64,000 nucleotides of DNA. Origin: Isoetes taiwanensis (taxonomy: Eukaryota > Streptophyta > Lycopodiopsida > Isoetales > Isoetaceae). Position 1 is the stretch's first letter. The number at the start of each line of letters is the position of its first letter. Under the pieces are notes generated by a model. It was not told where the DNA came from. It did not search any database and worked only from the letters and a program-made list of their open reading frames with translations. Positions 46,520 to 57,433 of the stretch are shown here, piece by piece. The translations under genes and the position numbers were made by a program. The stretch is taken from positions 62,001 through 126,000 of the forward strand of contig JAJEKV010000217.1 of the NCBI GenBank assembly GCA_021234155.1, given 5' to 3'.

Positions 46520-47035
46520 TGAACAGAGTCCACAATGCCATTTGCACATATATTTGCCCATGAAGAGGCACAGACTCATCGCTTCAATTCACACAAGTGC
46601 ACACATCACCTCAGAATTGAGACATACAGATGGATTGGGGAGGCGCGCAAGGACAAGATTTATTAGTGCTGCCAACTGGAATCGGTAAGGATGAGTGCCA
46701 CACTCTTTGGAATTGTCTGACATTCGATCATGGGGTAGCTATGCTGAGTTGGTCCTGCCTAACTGGCCGCTGCATATGATATTGAACACGGCTTCAGTGC
46801 AGTTACTGGGATCATACCTTTAGAAGGTAATGGCTATGTGCACTCAGCTATGTCCTCAGACAATATCTTGACATGTATCATAATGTATTATGATGTATCC
46901 TTGTATAGTTTATCAGCATCCTTATTACTCCTTGGGGGGGAGGGTTTTTAGTCGTCTTTTGATTGGGTCCCATAGGCCTATTGGTTTGCCTAGACGACAA
47001 AAATCCACCAATTCAATTCAATTCAATTCCTATAG
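46520..47035 (+). mobile_element. LINE 3' portion, continuing the copy interrupted at 19584
   Basis: Starts with the duplicated target TGAAC and continues the LINE text (ATTTGCCCATGAAGAGGC, equivalent to CCCATGAAAAAGCCC near 12090 of the other LINE). It includes the end of the knuckle region (KDECHTLWNC near 46690). It ends with GGGTCCCATAGGCCTATTGG and an (AATTC)n tail near 47010-47030. Confidence 0.75.
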
Positions 47036-47429
47036 GCCTAATTAGCAATTTAATTAACATGGCTAACTTTCCCAGGGTAAATATTAACATGAATCATTTG
47101 CATAGCTTTTAATTAGATGGTGGCATATCATGTATTTATATGACTAGCATAAAGTACTAGAATGTCACAACCTACATGAGAATCTAAAAAGCTTACCATA
47201 TTAAATCTGAGTTTTCTGATACTCATCAAAAGTAAATGTAAATTCATTATAAGTAGGACTATAAAAAACCTCAACATGGTCTTGCTTCAACTCCGGAATC
47301 ATTTTTTGACCTTAGCATTCCATTCCACGCTTCCACAACTTCTCAGAGCACCATCTGTGCATGACTTGGCATTATACATACTTGAGGTTCTAGATAAACG
47401 TCTGCAATTACTAAGCCCTCAGTAGTCAT
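47036..47429. other. AT-rich spacer
   Basis: No gene or repeat structure was recognised. Confidence 0.5.
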
Positions 47430-47539
47430 TATATCCGCTTGTCTAGTATCATCATTACTGCAAAGGTTTTTCCCTTGAAAACCTTTCGAGGCAGGGGTTT
47501 TTTAATCCTAGTAGTAATGATTGTACTAGCCCATTATAT
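47430..47539 (+). mobile_element. LINE 3' UTR, left part (split by the hAT element)
   Basis: Carries the conserved 3' UTR hairpin region (GGTTTTTCCCTTGAAAACCT, then TTTTTTAATCCTAGTAGTAA). It breaks off at the hAT target site CATTATAT and resumes at 52010. Confidence 0.8.
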
Positions 47540-47586
47540 CATAGTTACCGAAAACGAAAACGGAATGAAAACGGCAAGTGGAAATT

Positions 47587-47617
<31 letters not shown>

Positions 47618-47887
47618 GCCAAAAAAACGGCAAGTTCAAAAAAAAATATATATATACATATGTACACTAACTCATAATATTAATATGGCATACTTAATAC
47701 AATATCATCTGAAATATGCTTGTCCAAAATAGCATATTTGCTAATTAAACAACTCATATGATAAATTCCTCATACTTAGAGCAATAAACTTTGAGATTTA
47801 CTTACTTATAACAAAGAACATGACATAATGTGAAACTAAATGATAACATGACATCAAAAAGTTCATAATGTTCAAGGTTAGAGAGTA

Positions 47888-50204
47888 CTAGTAACGCATG
47901 GAATATGGATTCGTGCCAGAATCCCTGTAGCGAACATTTGGTTGTGAAGAACGAATGTAATTCGGCGAGACATAACAAGTTGCATCCGTATCTTCCTCAT
48001 CTTCATAGTCACTATCATTCTTGTCATCATCGCCATCGTCATCATTATCTCCTTCCTCTTCTTCTACACCAATCTCATTCTCATTGCCAAGGGCCAATCC
48101 CATGCCATCCACCTCTTGCACTAGTACTTGCTCATCTACCTCTTGCTCTTCCCCATCATCATCATTCCAGTCTTGTGGTTCTGGAAGAGATGCCTTATTT
48201 GCAAAGCCAATATAAGGCTCTCTTCTCACTTGCCTATGAGATTGAATCAATTTCAAATTTGCACTTACAAATACCAAATCCGATGTTCTTGATGGAAGAA
48301 GTCTATTCCTTTTCTTACTTGCCACATGTGAAAAGACACTAAAAAGCCTCTCAAGTGGAGAGGAGGCCGCTCCTTGGCTAAGAATGCGAACCGCCATTGC
48401 TTGTAATTCAGGTGTATCCCCTCCATATTCCTCCCACCAAAGTGCGGATGCAAATTTAAAGCGAGCCGCTTGCGCATCCGAGGTTCCAAAACTCCCCTCT
48501 TTCTTCTTATAGATTGCATATTGCTCTCTTATTTTCAATCTCTTATCAGCATCATCAACCATCCTGTTAAGCACGTCATTAAAGTGCCTCGAGATAGCGG
48601 GATCCGTCCATTGCTTTTGTCCTTGGAACTCAGGATCCAAGTAAAATGCAGCAGCCTGAATTGGGGACTCATATTTATTCCATCTTTCATTGCACATTGC
48701 CACCAACTCCGCTGCTTTTGTTGCATCCTTCTCCAATTTCATAATATGTTCATTCATCCTGTCAAGCCCTTCATAAACCTTTCCAAGGCATGGATCATTT
48801 CCATCAACAAGGCGCAACATCAAAACAATTGGCTCTACAACCTCCAAGTGATGTTTAACCTTCTTCCAAAATGCATCATCAAAAACAATAGCATTACATG
48901 CCAGAGCGTCCAGGTGGACTCTTGCGAAAGACATCATCAACAAACAATGACCTCAACACCCAATGCAAATCATGCAATCTCTCAAGCATGATGAAATTGT
49001 AACCAAATCTAGTTTCACAATATTTTAGCAAAGTCTTACCGTTGTGATTTGCAAGTGTGAGCCTTTGAAAGTGTGCACGGGTAGATGTGTGCCCATTCAC
49101 AAATGTAACCAAAGACTTTCCTTTTTGCACCAAATCCGCAACTTCAGGTAGGCTGCCAATATCTTTGAGCAAGTTATTGAGACAATGTGCAATGCATGGG
49201 CAAAAGAAGATATGAGGAAACTCCGCCTCAATAATACGTCCAGCTGCACGATTGGCATTCTCTCCATCACATACAATTTGCACAACATTTTGTGCACCCA
49301 CATATAAAATGCTTTCTTTCCATGTAGATGCTAAATTTGAGGCCCCTTTTCCTGAAGCAGATATGTCATGAGACATGAGGAAGTATGCTTTGCCTCTACA
49401 ATAGGCAACCGAACCTTCAATGTGGCGCCCTTTCTTATCAGTCCATCCATCAAAGATGAGGGTGACTCCAAAATCAGCCCATTGGCTTCTAATATCAGAC
49501 AAAAGTTCATGCATAGTTTGCTTTTCCCTCTCCAAGAATGTTGTGCGAATGTCCTCGTATTTAGGTGCCTCATATCCTGGCCCATAACTCGCAATAGCTT
49601 GCACCATAGCTTCAAAAAAATCTGATCTAGCAACACGAAACGGGATGTGGTCATGATAGAACCATCTAGCAACCTGTCTATCCACTGCCTCCTTTTTTTT
49701 GGGATCGATTAGTCTCTTTATTTCCTGCTGGCCTAGCTTTTTAGGTTGAAGAAAGCGTCGTAATCCACTACTAGACGCGAGTGTGTTTCTCTTCACTGGA
49801 CTTTCACGTCGTTCTTGATCATAATGTGTACCTGTATCACGTGTATAAGGTGTAGCACGTCGATCATCAATGCCAAAAGTAGCGGCTTCCCTTGCACATT
49901 CTTTTGCTTGCTTCTTGGCGGCTTTCTTCTCATCCAATTGCCTTGCAAATTCTAGTAGTTGGTGTCGCTTCTCATCTGGAATACTTGGACAAAACTCAAC
50001 ATCTTGTCTCTCGTGAATCAAATGACCTCTCACTCTTATCACGGAAGAAATGCGTTGCTCTTTGCAATACGGACATATCCATTCTCTAGCACCTCCCGCT
50101 AATTTTTGGCCATTCAACACGATTTCTACCTCTTTCCACCAATCACTTGGATCTGGCCCTGTATTCTTGTGCTTTCTTTTCCTATTTGTGCTCATGGTGA
50201 TCAC
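47888..50204 (-). pseudogene. hAT transposase (BED finger, DUF659, hAT dimerisation domain), one frameshift
   Basis: Cut-and-paste transposase. From 50204 the first frame gives a BED-type zinc finger (WICPYCKEQ... then RVRGHLIH), a charged linker, and the DUF659-like catalytic region (LIFDGWTDKKGRHIEGS, about 49430; VQIVCDGENANRAAG, about 49270; IFFCPCIAHCLNNLLKDIG). It stops at 48894. A second frame from about 48930 continues with CNERWNKYESPIQAAAFYLD, LWWEEYGGDTPELQAMAVRI and the dimerisation motif ASSPLERLFSVFSHVASKKR, then an acidic tail ending at 47888. A single-base change near 48925 would rejoin the halves; the frames overlap by 50 bp. It is a recent frameshift or an assembly error. 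Its own TIRs lie at 47540 and 52009. Confidence 0.92.
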
Positions 50205-51992
50205 AATCTATGAAAAATAAAAAAACAAAGAACAAGTGAGCAAACAAATATATTAAACGAGCAAAGCAATAGCTCACTGTTTTTTTGTTACAGTTCAAAA
50301 AAAAAAAGGAACAAGCGAGCAAAAACATTTATCTATGGTTCCAAAGAAAACATTTATCTATTTATTTAGCAAAGAAATAGCTCATTGTGCAAAATTGTAG
50401 CTCACTGTTTTTTGTGACAGTTAAAAAAGCTTCAAAATTAGCTCACTGTGAATCAATCAGTAAGCCATTTTCTTATCAAATTCAGTAAGCCAGGGACAAG
50501 GGCATCTCTAGAGTAAGACAGTTGGCTGGCGTAAGATTAACAGTTGCTTTCCTTTTCATTGAGCTAAAGATCCATTTGCCACTTTGACAACAATGTTTAT
50601 CATGCTTCAGATCCTGAAAAACTACTGATTTTCCTGCAAAATGTTGGTAATATCTGAGTCGATTAATCAAGTATCTTCTGCTTTCAACTTCGCTGCAGCA
50701 AGATGTAAAATTTTTATCTATAATACATCAACTGAAGTCTCGGATACTTTGGCACTTAGCTCAGTCTTTGTAACTCCTTTATTTTCTTCGAGCTTTGGAG
50801 TTGGATTCAGAAATAGAAACGGTGGTATTTGAAGCAGCATTGACCAAAATATCCAAATCACTGACCTTGCACACCTCTGTTTGGCCATGTCTGTCTCTGC
50901 CTGGTCGAGAAACCCTTGGCACAAGAACCCTTGGAACTGATTCTGTTTGCCACATGAAAATTCGACTGAGAAGAGTGTGCAGCTGGGACCATTTGCGGAT
51001 TAAACTAGCTGGATTGCGGTATGCCTAGGGCTTGTGCTGGAACTGCACTTACTTTTGTCGACTTCAGTCTCAACAGCGTTCAATCAATGGGCGATACCCG
51101 ACCAGTTTGATTTGGGTGTCCAACTGTCCAAAGCTAAGACGACAATAGGGAGCCTGCAACGGCAGAATCCTTCCATTTTGAAACAGTTCATCAGCTGCTA
51201 ACATAGATTTGCCAGACTCACAGTCTAAATCTGGTATGTGCAACCCAAAATCAGTGTCCCCAGATGCACGAAAAGCATGATCTTTTCTTCAATTTAAAAC
51301 CTGAGCCCCTGCTTGCACAAAATCCTGAGAGAAAGAAAGCCTTGGACCTGGCCAACTGATCTCATTGCCACAAGAAACATCAAGATCATTTGGAATATGA
51401 TCGCCTTGCACAAAATCTTTGTAGGCCACGGCCCAATTCTTGCAACGAGCGAAGGGAAAAGGAACTCAGGATCTGCTGGACCAGGGACGACTATTTATAG
51501 TCTGTTCTATCTACTAAACAGGGCAATTTCGAAGACTAATACAAGAATCTGAGAAACAGCATGATATTTTAAGTCTGAATCGATTCAGAAATGGATAATC
51601 GAACAGATTAAAAGTGGAAAGATGAAGCAAGACAAAAAGAAAATGCAAAAATTACACGGGTTTTACGGAATGGACGATCGCTTGCGGCCGGGATATTTTT
51701 TAGTTCAATGATTGAATTGATTAAAGTATTGGATGATGCGAATGGGTCGAGTCCGACAGCTCCAGTAGGGCCGCATGAAGAACAGTGCAAGTCATTTTGC
51801 CTCCAAAAACAGAGGCCCAATTTTTGCCCCAAAACTCCACCTTACCAAAAACGGCCGTTTTTTTCTAAAAAACGGCTTGAAAAAACGCCACTTCAACGTT
51901 TTTAACATCACGTTTTTTAAACGGACGTTTTCATATTTGAATACGGCCAAAGGTAAAAAATGCAAAAACGGCAAAAAAACGGCAAAAACGGC
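50205..51992 (-). promoter_or_regulatory. Long 5' region of the hAT element
   Basis: About 1.8 kb upstream of the transposase start, without a convincing gene. It should hold promoter and leader. The outer 200 bp (51820-52009) is dense in AAACGGC and AACG subterminal repeats on both strands. Confidence 0.6.
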
Positions 51993-52009
51993 CGTTTTCG
52001 GTAACTATG

Positions 52010-52132
52010 CATTATATGGGTCCCATGACCTATTGGCCTCCGTGGACGTTAAAAAATCTATTCTATTCTATTCTATTCTATTCTATTCTATTCTATTCTA
52101 TTCTATTCTATTCTATTCTATTCTATTCTATT
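52010..52132 (+). mobile_element. LINE 3' end, right part, with (TTCTA)15 tail
   Basis: After the duplicated CATTATAT the LINE 3' UTR resumes (GGGTCCCATGACCTATTGGC) and ends in about fifteen TTCTA pentamers (52057-52132). It is the same end as the inverted copy at 13944-14125. Confidence 0.85.
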
Positions 52133-53159
52133 GCTACACAAACCCAAGAAATATGCAAGTTTACCTCTTTAAGTCCTAAACTTGCTACTAAAATCTGAAT
52201 TTAAGACTTTTATATCCACACATCTCATCAATCTTTGCCAATTGTATGAGAAAATTATGTTATGTCAATGAAGGTATGAAAAGTACCTCTTACTTGATGC
52301 TTGAACATATCCTTAGAAACTGAAAAACATGGCTTGAGACCTTGTCATTAGAGGTTTGGTGGAGTCTATTAACGCCCTTGTAAGCCCTTCCCAAATTTGG
52401 ATTTTAGTTGGTACCCGAACCTGCAGGTATGGGCAAAAAGCCCCCACGAACCTTAACCGAACCTCAGCCCTGGAGCAATCGAATCTGGTAAACGTCATTA
52501 TTACTTGTTGTTTTACTCATTATGCCTAAAATCCCTCCTCCCCCCACCTTCCCACCGAACTGAAGCTACAAGGAGTAGCTTCGAGCGGGACACCTCAAGA
52601 ATGCCTCAATTGGGCGCCAAAGCTTTGGAGGGCATTTCGAATTTAGTTTTGATGTCAATCCTCGCCCAAATCCGAAGGAATTCTCTAGTTTTCCTTCGTA
52701 TTTTGGCAAAGAATTACATCAATTTGGTCAGCCGGATTTGTGGAGCTCTGGAAGCGATCGACGACTCGAATTCGATCTATGGCGGAGGTAGCTGTTCTAT
52801 TAATTTCAGGCAATGACAATGAGTAATTCTTTTTGAATCTAAACCGAAAGGCCAATTCGGGTGGAGGTGCCCAAGAACTGCTTGCCCTACAAAAATCAAT
52901 ATAATGTCGGAAGGAGCAGTCGATGAGAATGCTCTTCGAGCTTCGGTGCAATGAATATTGATCTGCAAGCGTGGGGAATCTTGTATCCCATCGATCCGAT
53001 CACCAGAAGACATCCTGAATTTCATTCTCCATCGGGGCTTATTCATTTTGTCTGTAAGGGTAATCAAGGTCTGCTTGGCTATTGCAATAATATTTCAAGT
53101 AATTCTGATGTGCATTTGAGAACAATGTACAATCAATTGTGTGGAGTGCATTGCAATAT
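52133..53159. other. Region between the LINE tail and the locus B transposase gene
   Basis: Short frames only. Part of it may be the 5' end of the locus B element, but I found no inverted terminal repeat matching the right side (60740-60930), so the border is not known. Confidence 0.4.
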
Positions 53160-55462
53160 GATAATTTCTTAACCAACAGGTCTAAGAATACAGAAGAACT
53201 GCAAGCTTCCAATCAAAGGTTGCTTATGGAGGTGGAGTCACTTAAACAAGGATTGAAGATATGCTCTGAGGACAATGACAAACTGAAGAGGAAGTTAAAA
53301 AGACTGAAAATGACACCACTGGGCATGAGGGAGAGGAAAAAAGAACTGAAGGCCCTAAGTATACTTGCCCCTAGTGGTGGGGGCTCTAGAAGAAGAATCC
53401 ACGCTATTAAAAATCTGATGGATCCTACTATGGCTGAAAAGAAGAAGAGAAAACCTTGTAATATGGCTAGTTTGTTGAAAAAGCTTGTAACTAAAGATGA
53501 TGTTATAGATATGTTGAAGCTTCCTGGTTAACTAACCATTTAAGAAAAGCTGTTGTTGAACAGGTGCTTACTGAATTGGGAAAGAATCAAAGTGCTGATA
53601 GCATGCAAGAATTATGTGACAATGTGGGTATCAGTCGACAAGCTTACATTGCTCTCTTTAGATGTTTGCGGGGATTGTATCAAGCAGCGAGGGGTATTAC
53701 GAAGACCATCTTGCCAAGACTTCGGTTACATCGAGCAAGCGAGAACAAAAGAGGAATGCGTATACACAAACATTTGGGAGAGATGTACCGGATCACCACA
53801 TCCGTGCACTTGGGATCACTAATCTTTGGGAAAAGTAAGAAGAAGGGTGGCTCGGAAATGATCTATTTGTTCTTAATGAGAAGAATAATTGTTGGATGGA
53901 TCTCTCTAAAATGCTTCTTACATTAGTTCGCTTCTATGATATGAAAGTGGAAGAATGTGGAGGGAAACTCCAAATTGCTATAAAGTTGGATGAGATGGAA
54001 CTGATCAAAGGTGAAAAGTATGAAAGGGTTTCTTTGACATTAATGAATATGGCGTTGTCAAATTCTGATAATGAGGAAGGGAAGTTCTCTGTTCAATCAG
54101 AGGACCATATTTGGTGGATAGGGATATTTCAAAGTACGGAAGAAAATCATGGTGTTCTTGATTGGGTCTTTCAGTGAGACACCTATTCCTACTATTATTG
54201 CTGCTCATGGAGTGGGAGAGAAGCTTGGGTTCACGGCTCACGGAGATTACGAGGTTGAATGGCATTTGGCTGCTGATCTCAAAGACCATCAAGTGCATGT
54301 ATAACATGAAACATGGTTCTGGCAAGACTACCCACGCATGTCCTTACTGTTTGTATGCTAGGGTAGATGATAAGGTGAAGGGAATGAGTACTCTCGAATG
54401 TGACCGGGATCTTTGAACCAACGCGTGAGAAGGAGGACAAAACTTTGATCCCGTACTTGCAATTCTGTCGCGAGAGAGTACATATTTGCACTCTCCATGC
54501 CTTTCTAAGAATAGTGGATAAGATGGTGCACATGAGCATTCTTTTTGCTTGGAATAAGTCTCCACAATCAGCCAGAGAAAAGTGTATGAAAGATGTTGAG
54601 AACATGCTTTCTGATCTTGATCTTCATGGTGGTGACTATAAAATCTTGCAAGATCCTAAGAAGGGAGGCAAGGTTCCTTGTAAACCATCCATGGGTGGGG
54701 TGAAAGCGAAAAGATTTCTGCCTTGTACTAAATTACGTAAGAATGGATCATTGCCAACTGGAAAGTGGGAGTTGTAAACCATTCATGGGTGGGGTGAAAG
54801 CGAAAAGATTTCTGCCTTGTACTAAATTACGTAAGAATGGATCATTGCCAACCTGGAAAGTGGGAGGGTATAAGGACTTCTTTGGTAGCGAGAAGATGAC
54901 CCGTACTTTCGTGGGAGGGCAAAACTAAAGAAAATTAAAGCGTGGCGAGAATCCGAAAGCAGCACGGGTAACTTTGATGGCAGAGAAGAAAATGATGGGT
55001 GGAAAGTTAGATGAATTCAAAGTAGCAGTAACTGAATTCACGAAGTCGTTTATACAAGCATGGGGAGAATGCAATGTCACACATTACATTCATATACTTC
55101 ACGCCCATGGCTTGTGGTTTGCTAAAGAGTACGGGAGCTTGGGAATATGGAATACGCAGGGAATGGAGAAGTCACATAAGCAAGCCAAGAATGCTTTTTT
55201 CAGGTTCACACAACATCGAGGTTCGTGTGGTAACTCATTGCAACAGATGTGCCAATGGTTCTATAGAAGGATTATCTGCAAGCTAGAGAAAAAAGATGAA
55301 GCTAAACCGACCACGACGTTGGCTAGAATATTGAGGAGAAAAGTTGAGCAGAAAAAAAAAAACAGATATGGTGTAGCTCTAGTGGAGCGAGACAAGTTAA
55401 AAAAGTGGCGATCCACAAGGATCGACGGGGTAGAAGATATATACGGGGAATCAATTGTATGA
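53160..55462 (+). pseudogene. Putative DDE transposase of locus B (homologue of the element A gene), frameshifted
   Basis: Better preserved than the element A copy. In order: coiled coil (LLMEVESLKQGLKICSEDND, 53220-53290); TPLGMRERKKELK; NVGISRQAYIALFRCLRGLY near 53640; IAIKLDEMELIKGEKYERVS with candidate Asp at 53989; HIWWIGIFQS near 54115; GDYEVEWHLAADLK with candidate Asp at 54275; HACPYCLYARVDD (zinc-like Cys pair) near 54335; VHICTLHAFLRIVDKMVHMS near 54490; FIQAWGECNVTHYIHILHAH near 55060; and QGMEKSHKQAKNAFFR with candidate Glu at 55166. It ends basic, with stop at 55460-55462. At least five frameshifts and a 94-bp tandem duplication (54678-54866) interrupt it. Conservation with element A concentrates on the D, D and E blocks, as expected for a catalytic core. 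It is probably the mobility enzyme of locus B. Confidence 0.62.
54678..54866 (+). repeat. 94-bp tandem duplication inside the transposase gene
   Basis: TTGTAAACCATCCATGGGTG at 54678 recurs at 54772 with one substitution, and the copies differ by only a couple of bases. It is recent and frame-breaking. Confidence 0.92.
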
Positions 55463-55531
55463 ACAAATTCATATTAATGTATAACTATTGACCATGATGT
55501 GCAACTATAATGTTTCAAATATGTTAGGTTG

Positions 55532-55603
55532 GCAGCGTGGCCACGGTGCGAAAGCATTTGGTTTCCGTGGCTATCTTTGCCGTTTTCGCACGGTAGCAAC
55601 GGT
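55532..55603. promoter_or_regulatory. Two palindromic motifs of locus B upstream of the H3-like gene
   Basis: GCAGCGTGGCCACGGTGCGAAA (55532-55553) minus two bases of the perfect palindrome, and a diverged TTTCGCACGGTAGCAACGGT (55583-55602). The second ends a few bases before a TATATAA box at 55610-55616, with the ATG at 55723. Confidence 0.75.
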
Positions 55604-55609
55604 ACTCTT

Positions 55610-55616
55610 TATATAA
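55610..55616 (+). promoter_or_regulatory. TATA box of the locus B H3-like gene
   Basis: TATATAA, 107 bp upstream of the ATG at 55723 and directly downstream of a palindromic motif. This is the same order as before the element A coiled-coil genes. Confidence 0.55.
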
Positions 55617-55722
55617 TTATCTTTGTTATCGATGTTGTCTGCTTTTGATATTTGTTCTAAGTCATTACATTGCATATTTATCAATCTTGTCCACTCATTT
55701 GTTGCATTACAGTTCAGAGACA

Positions 55723-57058
55723 ATGGCACAGAATAGCGGTAATGCCAGATCTAACAATCCCAACAACCAAAGAACAGAAGAGAAGGCGCCGTCTGGGCGC
55801 ACACATCATGGTGAAGACAGCGAGGGCAGCGCCACTAACTATGTCAGTGCTTCTAACAACCGAGCGAGCACCGTCTTAGAGTTTAAAACATCCATCAAGC
55901 GGTGCGGACGCCAGTAGTTCAGAATGTTGCCAATGACGCAGAGGAGATTTTTAGAGACATACCTTACGAGCCAAGGCGTGTTTACCTGTTCTCTTCTGGC
56001 CATTTAGTCGGAGAAGGAACTTTTGTGCAGGCAACTGTCTGTCATGGAGTTCCTGTGCATGATGATTGCATCGTCGTTAACGTCGATGTGGTAGTTGCAC
56101 CAGACACGCAGTTGCCTGTTCCTTCGATGGGAGCTGACAACTTGCTTGAGGCACTCCATTCCTTCGTTGTGTGGCCCAGGTTGATGGCTTCTTTGGCGCC
56201 AACTCCTAAACACATTCTCTGTCTTGGCTAATGAGATAGATTACATCAGGACTTCCTCGTAGAGTGCGGAAGTTGGATTGGTGGAGATAAACCAGGGGCC
56301 AGACTTGCTTGGAGCCGACAATGAGAATGCTAAGCCCCATGAGGATGACCATCAGGATGTGCATGTCCGTAATGTTCTGTTCTTTGTTCGGAATGAGAAT
56401 GTGCCCTGCCCGTAACGTTCCTATTGCTGTTCGTAATGTATTTCAACCCCCGAATGTTATGTACGGTGGTGTCCCTATCCAGTCCCCGCGGACAGCTCAA
56501 ATCGAAGAAAATATCGTTCTACAAGAGGCAGCTGCAGTACCTGTGACGGTTGTACCTGAAACCGTAGTACCAGATGCAGTAGTGGTTCCTGTTGTTGAGC
56601 AGCCTTTAGAGGTCACGGAATCCAGTAGACGTAAGAGGAAGACTAAGCCTAAGCATCTGCAGAAGAAACAGGTTCTCTGTAAAGGCCCTCCTAAGCTGAA
56701 TAAGAAGGGCCAGCCGTTTAAGCAAAAGTTAAGATGGATTTGGGAAATCCGGCACTTCCAGAACCACGTGGAGTGGGTGCTTCCGAAGCTCACAATGGCT
56801 AGAATATGTAAGGAGGTGGTTCAGGAGAGATACACTAAGATGAAGAGGGATGGTGCAAGGTACCGGAAAGCTGGTTACCGTTTCTCAATGCCAGAAGAGG
56901 TGACTCGATTCACTGCAGATGCCCTTGATGCTCGCGACGAGGCGTGAGAATCACATGGTTGAGTTCTTCAAGACTGTGTGAAATGTGCTGTGCATTCCAA
57001 GAGAGTGACAATAATGAGGCAGGATATTGCCTTGACAAATTACTTCCGAGGCATGTAA
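55723..57058 (+). pseudogene. Divergent histone H3-like gene of locus B with DUF8039-like middle, frameshifted
   Basis: Starts MAQNSGNARSNNPNNQ, with Ala-Arg in the place of H3 A7-R8 but otherwise unlike an H3 tail. 55902-56231 resembles the DUF8039 domain seen in plant CACTA-associated proteins (VYLFSSGHLVGEGTFVQ, then VVNVDVVV, ending in the typical VVWPRLM). Then a Val/Pro-rich linker (56480-56620), a basic patch (RRKRKTKPKHLQKK) and a histone fold. The fold reads IWEIRHFQNHVEWVLPKL for alpha-1, RFTADALDARDEA for alpha-2 and, after a one-base shift at about 56945, CAVHSKRVTIMRQDIALTNY near 57040. It closes with FRGM and stop at 57056-57058. The CAVHSKRVTIM block is diagnostic of H3 ([11 protein letters not shown]). 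Two or three frameshifts are needed. Role unknown; perhaps a chromatin- or DNA-binding element protein. Confidence 0.72.
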
Positions 57059-57160
57059 AGTGTTTTATATTAATGAAACAATCTTTGTTGTATATTTTGT
57101 TTGCTTGCTAAGTATTTTGATTGTATCTATTCTCTATGTTTCTCTATGTATACTTACAAT

Positions 57161-57296
57161 GCACCGTTGCCACGGTGCGAAATGGGTATAAATTACTTTG
57201 TGAGGGCAAGTATTTTCGCACCGTGGCCACGGTGCGAAATTCCTGTAAGTTACTGTGTGAGGGCAGGCAATTTCACACCGTGGCCACGGTGCGAAA
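57161..57296. promoter_or_regulatory. Three palindromic motifs of locus B
   Basis: Copies at 57161-57182 (diverged), 57214-57239 (perfect 26-bp palindrome, half-site TTTCGCACCGTGG) and 57271-57296 (one change). They are spaced about 55 bp apart between the 3' ends of the H3-like gene and the next, convergent gene. A TATAAAT lies between the first two. Confidence 0.93.
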
Positions 57297-57433
57297 TTGA
57301 ATCATTCCATAGAAGGTGAATCACAAGATCAAAGGGAACATATTAACATGTTAGAGAATATATTAACATATTAGAGAACATTTAGAGAACGGCAAGTAAT
57401 GGCAGTATGTCCAAGTAACCTTCCCCTAGGTTT

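Larger units (their letters stand above)
19580..46524 (+). mobile_element. Full-length Ty3-type (chromovirus) LTR retrotransposon carrying extra genes, itself hit by element A
   Basis: The 5-bp target duplication TGAAC is present on both sides (19580-19584, 46520-46524). LTRs start TGTGACG and the right one ends with the exact complement CGTCACA. In order: 5' LTR, primer-binding site, histone H3 fusion gene, WY gene, small ORF, gag, protease-RT-RNase H-integrase-chromodomain, polypurine tract, 3' LTR. The total of 26.9 kb drops to about 13.35 kb once the 13.6-kb element A is subtracted. Even so this is long for a chromovirus, because several kilobases of additional coding sequence precede gag. 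It lies inside an older LINE. Confidence 0.92.
47540..52009 (-). mobile_element. hAT-family DNA transposon, complete with termini
   Basis: 17-bp perfect terminal inverted repeats CATAGTTACCGAAAACG (47540-47556 and complement 51993-52009). They are flanked by a perfect 8-bp duplication CATTATAT (47532-47539 and 52010-52017), as expected for hAT. Subterminal regions are full of AAAACGG and AAAACG repeats, likely transposase-binding sites. It carries one transposase gene on the minus strand. Intact target duplications suggest a fairly young insertion. Confidence 0.97.

Noticed and set aside
47905-48991. Plus-strand frames opposite the hAT transposase
   Set aside because: They are shadows of the acidic tail and dimerisation domain on the minus strand.
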